The translations under genes and the position numbers were made by a program. Shown in pieces: positions 40,041 through 50,668 of a stretch of 64,000 nucleotides of DNA (position 1 is the first letter of the stretch; every line of letters starts with the position of its first letter). The notes beneath the pieces are model-generated. The model was not told where the DNA came from. It made no database searches and saw nothing but the letters and a program-made list of their open reading frames with translations. The DNA comes from Clusia tigrina (lineage: Eukaryota > Arthropoda > Insecta > Diptera > Clusiidae): contig CAKKTE020000077.1 in assembly GCA_920105625.2 (NCBI GenBank), positions 1,488,001-1,552,000 of the forward strand, written 5' to 3'.

Positions 40041-40700
40041 ATGCTTATCTCAGAAACACCTTTAACAGATAAGTACAACGTCAGTATTGCCGGTTTCAAT
40101 TTCTACAAAACCAATCATCCAGATGGTAAAGCGCACGGAGGCGCAGGAATTCTAATTAATGCCCGTATAAAACATTTCCTACGTAACAAATATGCCGAAA
40201 GACACATCCAAGCCACTTCAATCTTCCTTCAGTGCTGGGGCGAAAGTATAAAAATTTCTGCAGTATACTGTCTACCTAGATTCCAAGTAATGTCAGAAAA
40301 ATTCCTGCAGTTTTTTCAAACACTCGGAAGAAAATTTATAGCAGCAGGAGACTATAATTCTAAGCATACCTACTGGGGGTCTCGTCTGGTAAACCCTAAA
40401 GGCAAATAGTTGTACGATATGTTAATTGATCATCGAAATCATCTAGATTTTGTCTCAAGTGGCCAACCCACGTACTGGCCAGCGGACTAGCGTTAAATCC
40501 CTGATCTTATTGATTTCGCTGTGATCAAAAATATAAGCAGTGCACTGTTTTCCTCGTAAGCAATTTTCGACTTGTCCTCCGATCCCTCACCTGTCATCAT
40601 ATACTTTAACAAAACTCCTGAACTTGTACATAAATCGCCCAAATTGACCACCAACAAAACGAACTGGCTCAAATATAAGAAATACGTGAGTGCACTATAA
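40041..40700 (+). pseudogene. J2 ORF2 endonuclease
   Basis: LISETPLTDKYNVSIAGF (catalytic Glu), TNHPDGKAHGGAGILINARI, FIAAGDYNSKHTYWGSRLVN and, after a stop at 40407-40409, VSSGQPTYWPA and DLIDFAVIKNISS. It lacks the first Asn box. Stops and frame changes occur beyond 40407. Confidence 0.8.
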
Positions 40701-40899
40701 GAAATGCGTTCCAGTGCCTGGAGTCTCCTCCTAACACAAAGATGACTTAGAGAGAGCGCTCCACGAGTTTAATTCCTTGTTAGCATCAGAGGCTGCGTGC
40801 GCAACACCAACAGAAAAAACGATTACCGATTACTACCGGTTATACAACTTCAACCCATGTGCAGTGTCTCGTTAAGGAGAAAAGACGCCTAAGACGAGA

Positions 40900-41476
40900 A
40901 TGGCAGAAATATATGTCACCTGCCCAAAGAGGAAATTAAAATTGTCACAAAATCACCTTAGAGATGTACTTCAAAAGGAAGCTGAAGCAAGTCTTGACAC
41001 CTATATTAAAGATCTGAGCCCGCTTAAATACACCAATTACTCACTTTGGAGAGCTACAAAGGTTGCAAAAAGCCCAAAGGAAAGTGAGCCACCAGTAAGG
41101 CTTGGAAATGGAAGTTGGGCCAAAAGCGACGAAGAAAAAAGAGCAGCGTTTGCTGCACATCTACAAACAGTTTTTTGCCCTAATTCTCCGTGCAATAACT
41201 TCGAGGTCCCTACTTTACCTAGAACCAAGTGACTCAGCCGCTTCAACTAAAAATCAAAGACTTAGAGTGTGTCATTAAAACAGGTCTTAATGCAAAAAAG
41301 TCCCCTGGATATGACCTAATCACAAATAAAATGGTCATGGAATTACCACACATAGCGTTAATACACCTAACAAAATTGTTCAATGCTATCCTTCTCTTGC
41401 GTCATTTCCCGCATATATGGAAGATATCGCAAATTACAATGATTCCTAAACCAGGAAAAGATCCAACGCAGATGTC
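40900..41476 (+). pseudogene. J2 ORF2 RT N-terminal part
   Basis: 40900-41232 has LSPLKYTNYSLWRATKVAKS and HLQTVFCPNSPCNN, the region before RT. 41229-41476 has LNAKKSPGYDLITNKMVMEL, LIHLTKLFNAILLLRHFPHI and MIPKPGKDPTQMS, RT fingers. It stops where the LTR of E begins (41477), so the catalytic palm is lost. Confidence 0.8.
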
Positions 41477-41878
41477 CATTAAGAACGCACATATTTTTTG
41501 GGTGCAAATATTGTAAATGAATAGTATTTATGCATTAATTATGATATAAACTTTTAGGGTGTCACAGTTCCGCAGTCAAGCTGACGAGGGGCATTTAGAA
41601 TGCACCGACGACACTTTTACTTCAGTAGGTCAGTGGGCTTGAGCAACTGACACCAAATAACAATTGCGTAACTGGAACACCAGAAAAGTCAAGACGTAGA
41701 CGGTAATGTTCATTTGTAAATAGTATATAAGAACTAGAATTTTAAGAATAAACTTCTTGTTGTTTTAAACCCAAAATAGTGCAGTGCTCATTTAACAAAG
41801 TGGAGTAGGTTTACAGGTTCCCGCGACAGGACATTCCAGAGGACGTCTCTCGCCGACAAGCAGATAAGGACCCCAACA
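41477..41878 (+). repeat. Element E 5' LTR, first 64 bases missing
   Basis: Matches 52965-53367. It contains TATATAA (41724-41730) and AATAAA (about 41747), and ends CCCCAACA at 41878. Confidence 0.9.
41724..41752 (+). promoter_or_regulatory. LTR TATA box and poly(A) signal
   Basis: TATATAAGAACTAG is followed by AAGAATAAACTTC. The TATA-like sequence probably starts genomic RNA and AATAAA ends it in the 3' LTR (53213-53241). Confidence 0.5.
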
Positions 41879-41881
41879 TTT

Positions 41882-41900
41882 TGGCGCAGCCGGTCTTAAG
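41882..41900 (+). promoter_or_regulatory. Element E primer-binding site
   Basis: TGGCGCAGCCGGTCTTAAGG lies three bases after the LTR end. It resembles the TGGCGCAGTCGGT site described for 17.6/297-type elements, said to use tRNA-Ser; the assignment is tentative. Confidence 0.5.
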
Positions 41901-42017
41901 GACCTATTGGAGTAATCCCAGGGCAAGGAACCCTGAAGCAGAGAGGCATCCTGCACCGAATTCGAAGGACCTCATCTAAGGACAATACCCCAGCATTAAG
42001 GACACTGAGGAATAAAG

Positions 42018-42044
42018 ATGTCATCAGGAAAAATTATGGTGAGT
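42018..42044 (+). promoter_or_regulatory. Leader start codon and splice donor
   Basis: ATG at 42018 begins seven codons (MSSGKIM) that end exactly at the donor ATG|GTGAGT (42038|42039). Acceptors at 42868|42869 and 50665|50666 are in the same phase, so the leader could supply the start codon of two spliced products. Splicing is inferred. Confidence 0.6.
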
Positions 42045-42868
42045 AGAGTATATAGTAGCGTAGAATAAGTAGATACTTCTGCGACCCTGAAGGCGCCGTA
42101 GCGCTGGTCAGAGAAGTCGCAACCTATAGGCGCGTTTGCGCTGTTGCACGCAGCTTTGTATGGCAACCATAAACCGTCAGTATGATCGGACGGTCTATGT
42201 ATGTTCATCCTAGCTGTGAGGATTTTTTTGGTAGGGGTTTTGAGTTTGTTTGTCGTAAGGGACATTTGTATTGTCTATTGAGCCATGCCATCTATTTTGG
42301 AAATAATTAAATTATTTTTATTGGAAATTTAGATTTTGTGAATTTATGATGGTTAAAAACGAACATATAAAATTTGATTTTAATATTTGGCATTATGAGC
42401 TTAGGGTATTAGGTAAATATATTTCAAGAAATGTTTACAACACGTGTTGTACATCGAGTTTAAGTAGTTCGGAAACTACAATTTGCGTAGCGACGTTAAA
42501 ATAATTTTACGTACTAAAACTACGAAGCATGCAAGCATATCATTGTGCGGTAATGAAAATGCGTATGATTCTTCAGTAAAATTTCTTTCTTTAGGTATAA
42601 ATATTTTGGGAAATAATTTTGCGAGACCAAAAACTTCTTCGGAATTAGGAGAAATATTTTAGAACAAACATTTTTTTTTTTTGTGTGTTATTAGTATTGT
42701 AAGTATTATTGTTATGCTAATAATAGTATAATTTTTGTACTAGAATAAGTATAATATCGATATATAGTTTATTTCCGCGGTATTACATTAGGGAAAAATG
42801 GAGACAAAATTGTGTTGAGTGAGAATTTAAGCACTCACTATTGCTTTATTTTTCTCTTTGCTTTTAAG
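42039..42868 (+). other. Presumed intron of leader / noncoding
   Basis: 830 AT-rich bases from GTGAGT to a strong pyrimidine-rich acceptor (TTATTTTTCTCTTTGCTTTTAAG). No other gene is evident. A short frame on the opposite strand (41996-42265) has no recognisable features. Confidence 0.5.
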
Positions 42869-43132
42869 AAAACAAAAGTTGGGAATGAAACTGGAAGCAC
42901 TGAGCGACAACTCAAGGACATAACGTCGTTACTGAAGGACGGAGAGCGCTTTGGGACTAGAAAAAGAGGAGGAGAGCAAACTCGGGAACGGAAGCGGCTG
43001 GCGTATTTGAGGAAAATACTGGAGGAACAGCAAGCAGTGGAGGTCCCTATGCCGTGGGAGCAAGCCAATAGATTGTGGCAAGAGGTATGCGGATTGGAGG
43101 AACGACAATGCAGGAGACGTGGAGCGCTATAA
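42869..43132 (+). CDS. Small conserved leader protein of element E (spliced)
   Basis: 88 codons from the acceptor to TAA, giving about 95 residues with the seven leader codons. The C-terminal half reads RERKRLAYLRKILEEQ, EVPMPWEQANRLWQEV, charged and helical. A paralog is in E2 (61235-61426) with RERKRLAFLREFLAEQ and EVPLPWGEANRLWQEM, and many of the differences are synonymous (for example GGA/GGT, GAG/GAA). It precedes gag by 154 bases in another position. Function is unknown; an RNA-binding or regulatory role is only a guess from charge. Confidence 0.65.
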   Translation, partial: KTKVGNETGSTERQLKDITSLLKDGERFGTRKRGGEQTRERKRLAYLRKILEEQQAVEVPMPWEQANRLWQEVCGLEERQCRRRGAL

Positions 43133-43286
43133 GAATAATATCTTGTTATTCATAATTTGTTAGTTTAATTACCTTAACTGGTTTTTATAAAAGAAAAAGA
43201 ATTAGTTATTAATAAAATTTATAAAGAGAAAGAAAACGAGTTTGTACCATTTATTATGGCGTCATAGATAAGAATTTGTTCGGTCT

Positions 43287-43820
43287 ATGGAAACGCCAAG
43301 AGAAGCGATAAGATTGCTGGAAGCTCAAAAGCTACAGAACGAGGCAATTCAGAAAAGAATCAGAAATTGTAGGAAGGATAGTAAAGCAAGGAAAAACAGC
43401 GCGTACTACCGCAAGCGCATAACGGAGTTAGAAGCCTTGTTGACTGTGTTCAATAGCAACAACGAGGAGTTGTTAAAGTTTAAGGACCGTTGTGGGGGCA
43501 AGGAGTACTTTACCAAGGATTACCCGTTACATATCAACGGTTTGACAAGGGACTGGTTGACCAAATTTAGACTGGATCTAGAAGAGCTGGAAGCACAGGG
43601 AGATAGTCCTAGTTCGCAGGAGGACAGGGCTCGAGACAAGCTTAGGTCTCTGCAAACTGAGGTAAAATTGTTTGAACAATTGGAAGCGGCAACCAGCAAA
43701 ACTGAAGCCCAGGTACTCTGGAGATTAGCGAGAGACGGTGGAAACCTGTCAACTCTGGAAGCAGCAGACCAAGCGTTAGCTACTACTATTCAGAGTCGGA
43801 CGGAAGAAAAATTTTTCTAA
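43287..43820 (+). pseudogene. Element E gag N-terminal part
   Basis: ATG 43287 opens 177 codons: AIQKRIRNCRKDSKARKNSA, YYRKRITELEALLTVFNSNN and GKEYFTKDYPLHINGLTRDW, with strong coiled-coil character, then KTEAQVLWRLARDGGN. The E2 frame at 61713 is a clear homolog (YYHRRITELRGLVEKF, KTEAQTLWEEARVRG). The frame stops at 43818-43820. Confidence 0.75.
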
Positions 43821-43841
43821 GTCTTCAAAGATACTGAGGAA

Positions 43842-44430
43842 TTGAAGATAAATACGGAATTCCTGGAGAATAAAACTAGAGTACTTTCTAGACAACTCCG
43901 GGAAACTGAGGAAGCCGCGTCGCATCTGGAGAAGGAAAACTTGGAGCTCAAGAGAATCGGGGCAACTACTAAGCCAGCAAGAGTGAGATCGGCTTCAACT
44001 TCTCAAATTCAAACGCAGACAGTATTAGCTCTGCCACCAGAAGTTCGCTGGCCGGAGTACTTAACTCCGGAAGGGATAGGTCGTGTGGTAAAGCCTACAT
44101 TAAACTTGACTGGAGAGAGTGAATCGGAGTTTTTATTTGACGCATCGGAAATCGGTGTCGAGCCATTTACTCCAGGAAGTCCGAAGTTAATAATAGAAAT
44201 CGGGGTTATCCGCCAAAGGAGCCAGAAGCAGTAACGGTACAGGAAAGTCCCATTACAGTGGACAGTATTTCGCCGATAGGAACAAAAGGTCGAAGACTAA
44301 TAAGTTTGAGTCCGTCACTGGTTAAGTACCTCTCAGATTCGGGAGAAGAAAATCTGGAAACCCCCACAGAGGTTAACGCTAATTTATCATCAAAACTTAA
44401 GCAAGAAAATAGAAGTAAAATGGGCATTCT
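43842..44430 (+). pseudogene. Element E gag middle part
   Basis: 43842-44234 has LETEEAASHLEKENLELKRI-like coiled coil and VRSASTSQIQTQTVLALPPE, matched in E2 by VRARSVSTSEIQMQTVQASI. A frameshift near 44210 follows; the sequence continues to the stop at 44431-44433 (VDSISPIGTKGRRLISLSPS). Confidence 0.65.
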
Positions 44431-44458
44431 GTAAGTAGCTCATGCAGTTGAGAAGCTG

Positions 44459-45114
44459 GTGCCCATGTTCTCAGGAGTCGAGTTGTATGATCTGAGAACT
44501 GAGATACGGCGCTTCAAAGAAGGTTGTGAGTTGGCGCAACAGAGTCTTCCGGAAGCAGAAGGGGAACACTTGATAAGATGTATAAGACAAAGGACCACAG
44601 GTGATGCGTTTGATTTACTAGCGCATAGCTCAGTAAGCACCCTGCCGGAGTTATACGCACTTTTAGATCGAACATATTTGAAACAAAAGTCGTACGACTG
44701 TCTTGTACGGGAAATACAGGGATCAACTCAGAAACCAGGGGAGGAATTGAGAGCCTGGGGACGAAGGATCCAGTCTCTGGGGAACGCTGCTGAGACAGAA
44801 GCTAACAGGCAGTTTCCATAAATGTCGCAGCATACAAGGCTCAAGTAGAACGAGCCATGACTTCTGTGTTTAAGGCAGGTCTGATAAATAGGGACTTGGC
44901 GAATTATACTCTTAATCTCACGCAGAGGAGTATGGCAGAATTAGTCGAAGCGGTTTCTTCCGCCGAAGAAGCAATCCAACAGCGAGCGACAACAGATGGA
45001 ATCTGTTGGAATAATGCTCCTGGAGAGGTAGGACCGATACAGCAGCAGAACCCAAGGGGAGTCGGCAGAATGGTGGATCAAGTCCCGCAACAAAGAAACC
45101 AAGAAAATTTATGA
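44459..45114 (+). pseudogene. Element E gag C-terminal part
   Basis: 44459-44821 has YDLRTEIRRFKEGCELAQQS, LIRCIRQRTTGDAFDLLAHS and KQKSYDCLVREIQGSTQKPG; after a one-base slip near 44815, 44857-45114 has ERAMTSVFKAG-like sequence and RSMAELVEAVSSAEEAIQQR. The zinc knuckles found in E2 (CSFCNRHGHFWDEC, CEDCGSYGHQRGTSC) are absent: the sequence passes straight to the protease region after DQVPQQRNQ, a deletion. Confidence 0.75.
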
Positions 45115-45121
45115 TTGCGTA

Positions 45122-45697
45122 TTGATATGGGTAACTGTGATGATTCTAGCACTTAGATTAAGTTTTAATAAGGTTAGAGAGTATAAGCCAATCGCCGCGT
45201 ACGTGGTACGAGAATGTATAGTTAAGATATTCACGGTAATTTTGAGGGAGAATAGGGTTGTAAGGCATAACTGTGGTGCATGGAGGAGAAAATTGGAAGA
45301 GTTAGGAAATAGATACGCGTCCATTTTGGAATCAAAAGGGCGTTGTTTCGTTGTAAGCAGGATAGGAGATGCTTTCATCGAGATACCCTGCAAGGAGGCA
45401 GCTAGTGGAAAGCTAATGCTTTTGGTAGATTCAGGGGCGGATACTAGCCTCGTAAAATCTAGTGTTTTACGGAAAGGACTAGTTATTAACCCAAAAGATG
45501 TAAGAACGCTTAATGGAGCGTTCGGAGGTTGCATCAGAACACTGGGGTCACTTAAAATAGTGCACAGTAAAGTTAAGGGAATGAGTTTTAGAGTGCACGC
45601 AGTTGAATTGGATAGGGAAGGTATCCCGGCCGATGGGATAATTGGCCGCGATAATCTCTGGGGCCGCACCATACTGGATGCGCTAGAAAATTCATGA
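45122..45697 (+). pseudogene. Element E protease
   Basis: A 191-codon frame. The retropepsin box LLVDSGADTSLVKSS is at about residue 100 and DGIIGRDNLWG at about residue 175. The first ~40 residues are hydrophobic/basic and may not be original because gag sequence before them is deleted. It overlaps the start of pol by four bases (ATGA). Confidence 0.8.
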
Positions 45698-46893
45698 AAA
45701 TATCATTTTATGATGATAATAAGAATAGAATCCTTACTCTCCCATTAAAGTCATGGCAGGAAGGAACCGTGAATAGGGTTAAGAATTGTATAGAGGTAGT
45801 GAACGCAAGGTCAACCAGAGTAGTTTCTATGCGTGTAAACACGAAACTCAGGACTGTTGTTTTGCACAAGCAGCAGCTAGGGGAGGGTGTATATATGGGA
45901 GAGACCGTAACGCACGTTGACAAGGGTAAGGTGTACGCTTGCGTACTCAACGCATCAGAAAAGGACTACCTGATGAATGAGGATTTGAGACCTAAGTTCA
46001 CTAGTTACGATAATTTTAAGGAACCGAATTATGGGACGGTTAATCGGATTAAGCAGGTGGATATAAGGAAAAGAATGGAGAGAGTGCTAGAATCACTGAG
46101 GTTAGACCCAAGCATAAATTTAGAAGAAAACGCATCAATAGAGGCCATTTGTACGTCATTCCATGACATATTTTTCCTGGAAGGAGACCAGTTGACGTAT
46201 ACACCAGAGGTAGAGCATGAAATACCTACTAGAGTGGATCAACCACCAATAAACCAGAAGCAATACAGATTGCCTCAGGCTCACAAAGATGAGGTAAATA
46301 GGCAACTGCAGGGAATGTTAAAAGATAACATAATTTCACCGAGTATCTCGCCTTGGAACTCACCAATAATTTTGGTACCAAAGAAGGGAGGTGCGCAGGG
46401 TCAGAAGAAGTGGAGAATGGTCGTCGATTTTAGGAAATTGAACGACGCCACTATCAAGCAGGTGTTCCCGATACCAAGGATAGAAGAAATTCTGGATCAA
46501 TTGGGACACAGTAGATATTTTTCTACACTTGATTTAGCGAGTGGCTACCACCAAGGTCTGGTGGATACCCAAGATAAGCAGAAAACCGCGTTCAGCACCG
46601 GTTTAGGGCATTATGAGTTTAATAGAATGCCGTTTGGATTAACAGGAGCACCGGTTACCTTCCAACGGCTAATGAACCATGTGCTGACAGGATTACAAGG
46701 GTTAGATTGTTTTGTGTATCTGGATGATATTGTAATTTATGGGAAGAACTTGCAGCAGCATTCGCAACGCATGTGCAAGGTGCTCCAGAAATTACGAGAA
46801 CACAATTTGAAATTGAACACGGAGAAGTGTCAATTTTTGCGAAGAGAGGTGGTATTTAGGCCATCGTTGCTCAGAAGCAGGAGCACTGCCTGA
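45694..46893 (+). pseudogene. Element E reverse transcriptase
   Basis: A 399-codon frame. A ~130-residue linker precedes RT: YRLPQAHKDEVNRQLQGMLK, KKWRMVVDFRKLNDATIKQV (about residue 245), FSTLDLASGYHQGLV (first Asp, about residue 275), FNRMPFGLTGAPVTFQRLMN and FVYLDDIVIYGKN (catalytic YLDD at residue 342), KLNTEKCQFLRREV. A frameshift at about 46855 ends it before the thumb. Confidence 0.88.
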
Positions 46894-46903
46894 CCCGCAC
46901 AAG

Positions 46904-47343
46904 GTGGAATGCGTTAGAAATTTAGCGGTTCCAAGAAACAGAAAAGAAGTGCAAGCATTCCTAGGACTAGTGAACTATTATAGAAAGTTCGTGGAAGGAC
47001 TAGCCGGAATTGCGTTGCCAGTGAATAAGTTGCTACGAAAAGAAGCAAAGTTCGAATGGACAGAGAGCTGTCAGCAAGCATTCGAGAGGCTAAAAGAAAT
47101 AATTAGCTCGCCACCAATTTTGGCGTACCCCGACTTTGAGCAAACTTTTTTGTTGACCACTGATGCTAGCAAGGGGAAGTCGGTAATGACCGACCAATAG
47201 CATTCGCAAGCAGAGCGCTTAGCGACACGGAGAAGAGATACTCCACAATAGAAAAGGAATTTCTAGCCATAGTATGGGCTACAAAGAATTTTAGGGCATA
47301 TCTGCTAGGTCGCCCATTCAAGATATACACTGATCACCAGCCG
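46904..47343 (+). pseudogene. Element E RT thumb and RNase H
   Basis: VPRNRKEVQAFLGLVNYYRK, WTESCQQAFERLKEIIS and LLTTDASKGKSVMTDQ, where the DAS box is followed by a break at 47198; then EKEFLAIVWATKNFRAYLLG and KIYTDHQPL in the next frame. This is the usual RNase H order. Confidence 0.82.
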
Positions 47344-48276
47344 TTGAGAGGCATAGCCAACTTGAAAGACCAAACGTCTAGGCTAGCCAGGTTCAGACAC
47401 AAATTGTCTGAGTATGATTTTGAAATCATTTACAAACCTGGGAAAAATAATCTGAATGCGGATGCACTCAGCAGAGTACCGCAGGCACAGAAGGTATCAG
47501 TAGTGCAAACAAGGGCCAAAGCACGGTCAGATAAGGAGAAGGCCGAGAGAATTCAAGGGGATAAAATGGATGCAACAGGAAATGTTAGCAATGCTGGTGA
47601 CGCTGCTAATGAACAAAGAACCAGTAGTGTGGAATGGCTGGAGGATAAAAAATATATCCAGGCTGTGTTAAAGGGTTTCCATGATTCACCTCTAGGTGGA
47701 CACCAGGGATTCTGGAAAACCCATGACAGAATTAGGCGAGTATACGGATGGAAAGGTATGCTCAAAGACATAAAAAAATATGTAAGAAGTTGCCCAAAGT
47801 GCCAGGCCAACAAAAGTTCAAGGCTAACAAAGATGCCCATGGTGTTAACGGACACACCAAAACAACCATTTGATAAGGTTCATATGGATATTGTAGGTAT
47901 TTTACCTGAAACTGTTTCGGGCAATAAATACATATTGACGTTCCAAGACGATTTCTCAAAGTATATGGCGTGCGTGGCTATACCCGATGCTGAAGCAAGT
48001 ACGGTGGCCAAAGCATTCTTTGATGAAATTATAGCACGATACAACATATCTAAGGTTTTGATAACCGACAATGGTTCAAATTTCGTATCAAAACTATTCT
48101 CAGAAACGTGTAAAATGCTGGGAATCAAGAAGTTGCACATAACACCATATCATCCACAGGCGAATGGCTCTGGCCGAGTACTTGCGCAGTTTTGCCAAAG
48201 AAGACGGCTCGAATTGGGATCAATGGTTAACCACTGCAATGCATGTACACAACAATACTGTGCATGTATCAACTAA
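47344..48276 (+). pseudogene. Element E integrase
   Basis: The RNase H end (SEYDFEIIYKPGKNNLNADA) runs into the HHCC region (FHDSPLGGHQGFWKTHDRIR; CPKCQANKSS) and the core: VHMDIVGILPETVSGNKYIL (first Asp), KVLITDNGSNFVSKLF (second Asp), ITPYHPQANGSGR, where the expected glutamate-bearing helix is disrupted by a small deletion and frame slip near 48165. Confidence 0.85.
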
Positions 48277-48673
48277 GCAAACTCCGTTTAGAACACTCTA
48301 CGGGTTTGATTTCAACATGCCAGCGAATTTGAAGCGCAAATGTACGCCTGTATACAATGCTGATGACCCCAATAAAGTACAAAAATATCAGTTGCAGCGA
48401 GCGCACGAATTGGTTAGAGAAAACCAGGAATGTGCTAAACGAGTGGCCAGGGAAGCTTATAACAAGGTACTAAACCCAGTAGTTTTTCATGTGGGTGATC
48501 AAGTACTAATGAAGAATCAGGCTAGGAGAAACAAATTCTCACCTGTGTGGATAGGTCCCTATGTAGTAGCAGAGATGCAAAGCCCAGTTACAACGGTCGT
48601 AACGATTAAGGGAAAAAATAAAAAGCTACATAATAATTTGTTGAAATTATTCCACATTAGACCACACAACTAA
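48164..48673 (+). pseudogene. Element E integrase C-terminal part
   Basis: Continues from the slip: LAEYLRSFAKEDGSNWDQWL, HNNTVHVSTKQTPFRTLYGF, then FHVGDQVLMKNQARRNKFSP and WIGPYVVAEMQSPVTTVVTI (GPY-like box), KLHNNLLKLFHIRPHN and stop at 48671-48673. This is the usual end of pol in gypsy-type elements. Confidence 0.85.
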
Positions 48674-49330
48674 AGACATGTGTTAGCAGTGTTTTACAAG
48701 TGTAAACACAAGAATACCAACGTAAACATGTACGTGTGTGTATGAAATAACACACACAGCTCCGATTTCCAAAGTCAAGACCAGCAGAAGTGTGCCAATT
48801 AAACTCGACCAAGTAAAGTTGACGCAATAAAAAAATTTGCTTATTATGCACTATGGCCGAACGAAGCACAGTAGGGAAAAATATATATATTTTTTTATAT
48901 TAAATGATAAATATTACACGTAATTTAAAAATAAAATAAAATAATAAGACAGTCGTGGGTAAGTAATATAAAACTTAACTTCAAATATGTACATACATAC
49001 ATACGGCGGTTAATGAAATGAAAGCAGTAACACTGTTGGTGAAATGAGTATATACGTATATATGTGTATAATGTACAGAATGGATGTGCTAACGTATATT
49101 TGTTCGTAACTCAACCGTAGCGGAATATGAAGAATGATTAATTCATATGAAGTGAAAGAAAAATAATAATTAGTGGATGAGGAAAAGAAGGGGTATGGGT
49201 TAGGAGAAAGGTCATACATGGAGATTGTAGAAGATGCATTAGAGAAATGAATCCTTGAGAGGATTAGCATTAATCTCGGGGATACTTACGATGTGGCTGA
49301 AAAATTTTATAAAGAATAACTCAAGATTTT
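48674..49330 (+). other. Noncoding between pol and antisense gene
   Basis: AT-rich, with TATATAT and ATACATAC tracts. No supported plus-strand gene is seen. Confidence 0.4.
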
Positions 49331-49345
49331 TTTTTATGGGTAATA

Positions 49346-49363
49346 TATCTTTTATTTTTATTT
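49346..49363 (-). terminator. Poly(A) signals of antisense gene
   Basis: The minus strand reads AAATAAAAATAAAAG directly after the TGA stop, giving overlapping AATAAA hexamers. Confidence 0.45.
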
Positions 49364-49777
49364 TCAATAATACTTAATTACTAGTTTGGGGTTTACAGTG
49401 GGAAACCCCGGCACCGTCAGCTCATGAAGGCGATGGAGCAGCACAGACAAGCGCCCTAGTGCCTGCTCCACTGCAGAGCTCTCCGGTCTTACCATCATGG
49501 TAAAGGCTAGTCTCCAAGCCAGTAGTACCTCCATTGGATAGTCCCACTGGGTGGACACCTCTTGGAGGCAGTTCAGCAGGTCCTTAACCCATTGTGCTTC
49601 GTTGTCCCAGGATCTTTCCAGAAGTTGGTGCAACTCGTGCTGCTCCAGGGCCATCGCTGCTGGGTGCAATAGAGGTGACGCCTCTTCTGTTAGTGTCCGC
49701 AACACCTGGGTGTGGCTAAGAGCACAGCGCCCTAGCTTGGCAATGGCGTTTAGAATGTTGCTATTTGTTCCTACCAT
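49364..49777 (-). CDS. Antisense accessory gene in element E (137 aa, unknown family)
   Basis: ATG at 49777 in good insect context (CAACATGG), TGA at 49364-49366. The protein is largely helical by composition, with Leu/Glu/His-rich segments such as ALEQHELHQLLERSWDN and AVEQALGRLSVLLHRLHEL; no signal peptide, no membrane segment, no recognised domain. GC content is visibly higher than in the AT-rich flanks. A TATA box and initiator lie upstream and AATAAA signals follow the stop at once. It lies between pol and env on the opposite strand. It could be an accessory gene of the element or an inserted sequence; no family was recognised. Confidence 0.6.
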   Translation of the reverse strand: MVGTNSNILNAIAKLGRCALSHTQVLRTLTEEASPLLHPAAMALEQHELHQLLERSWDNEAQWVKDLLNCLQEVSTQWDYPMEVLLAWRLAFTMMVRPESSAVEQALGRLSVLLHRLHELTVPGFPTVNPKLVIKYY

Positions 49778-49795
49778 GTTGTACTGAAACGGTTT

Positions 49796-49831
49796 ACTGT
49801 AAATAATACGCTACGAAAGCGTGGTTTTATA
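49796..49831 (-). promoter_or_regulatory. TATA box and initiator of antisense gene
   Basis: On the minus strand TATAAAA (49831-49825) is followed by TTACAGT (49802-49796), whose A (49798) lies 33 bases from the TATA start, the expected spacing for an arthropod core promoter. The ATG is about 21 bases further. A second initiator-like TCAGT is at 49787-49783. Confidence 0.55.
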
Positions 49832-50648
49832 GCACAACGATCGGAACGTTTTACCAAGATTGTGCCAACACAGGGAAAAGCATTGAGTAGTATGGGGTTT
49901 CTGACAAGGCAAATTTAAGCATAAGTGTCGAAACAAGAGAAAATAGCTGACCATTTCAACCAGCGATACAGTAATCAGGTCATTCGTTTTCAAATGACTG
50001 CTGACATTTAAAAAAAAAAAAAAAAAAAAAAGTTACGCTACCTCCGTTTTTTCGGTCGATATAAGCCGATGATACGGTTGGATATGAATATATATACTAA
50101 CGTATATTGGGAAAGAAAGAAAAGTAAGTATATAGAGTTACAAACAAACACAAAAAAAAAAATAATAATGATAGATTGACTGGGAAAATGAGCAATTAAT
50201 TCTATGTAATTTAAAGTGCCTTGAATGTATGTATGTTACCATGTACGATCTAGGAAGAGACAATCGTTAATAGATATATACATATCAGGCTAGAAGTAAA
50301 TTTAAATAAGAAGTAATTGTATGCAATGAAAGGTATAGTCATGCAATGGACAAAGTTTTGACGCAAATGGGATTATTTTTTATAATCTTATTTTGTCGGA
50401 GGATCAATATTTTGGTTCGAAACTATAAAGAGCATTGAAAATTAGTCAAACCGGAACTAATGCACTATATGGCAATAAGGTAAAATAGTCCAGTCCTTTT
50501 TTCCTCTGGGATGCGGTAGCAAATCCGAGAATGTAAGGGGAGAAGACGAGTGGACGGAGAATTGAATGATATAGCATTCAAATGTAGGTTAAGCAATTTA
50601 TGAAGAGAATATTGTATTCTTAGGCTGAGATATGTTATCTAGTGTAAA
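49832..50648 (+). other. Noncoding between antisense gene and env
   Basis: About 800 AT-rich bases with a run of about 22 A residues near 50010-50031. It ends in a pyrimidine-rich tract before the env acceptor. No gene is seen. Confidence 0.4.
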
Positions 50649-50668
50649 ATTTTATCATTTTATAGATT
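50649..50668 (+). promoter_or_regulatory. Env splice acceptor
   Basis: ATTTTATCATTTTATAG (AG at 50664-50665) precedes ATTATG. The phase fits the leader donor at 42038. Errantivirus env is known to be made from spliced RNA. Confidence 0.55.

Larger units (their letters stand above)
40040..41476 (+). mobile_element. Jockey-clade LINE J2 fragment
   Basis: Endonuclease and the first part of RT, same clade as J1 but a different family. The left edge is the copia LTR end and the right edge the truncated 5' LTR of element E. Confidence 0.8.

Noticed and set aside
42600..42800. Possible tRNA or other small RNA gene in the E leader
   Set aside because: No cloverleaf, A/B boxes or conserved structure found; the region is plain AT-rich sequence.
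49551..49787. 78-codon plus-strand frame opposite the antisense gene
   Set aside because: It is Ser/Arg/Cys-rich and has no promoter or context support; the minus-strand frame is longer and has signals.
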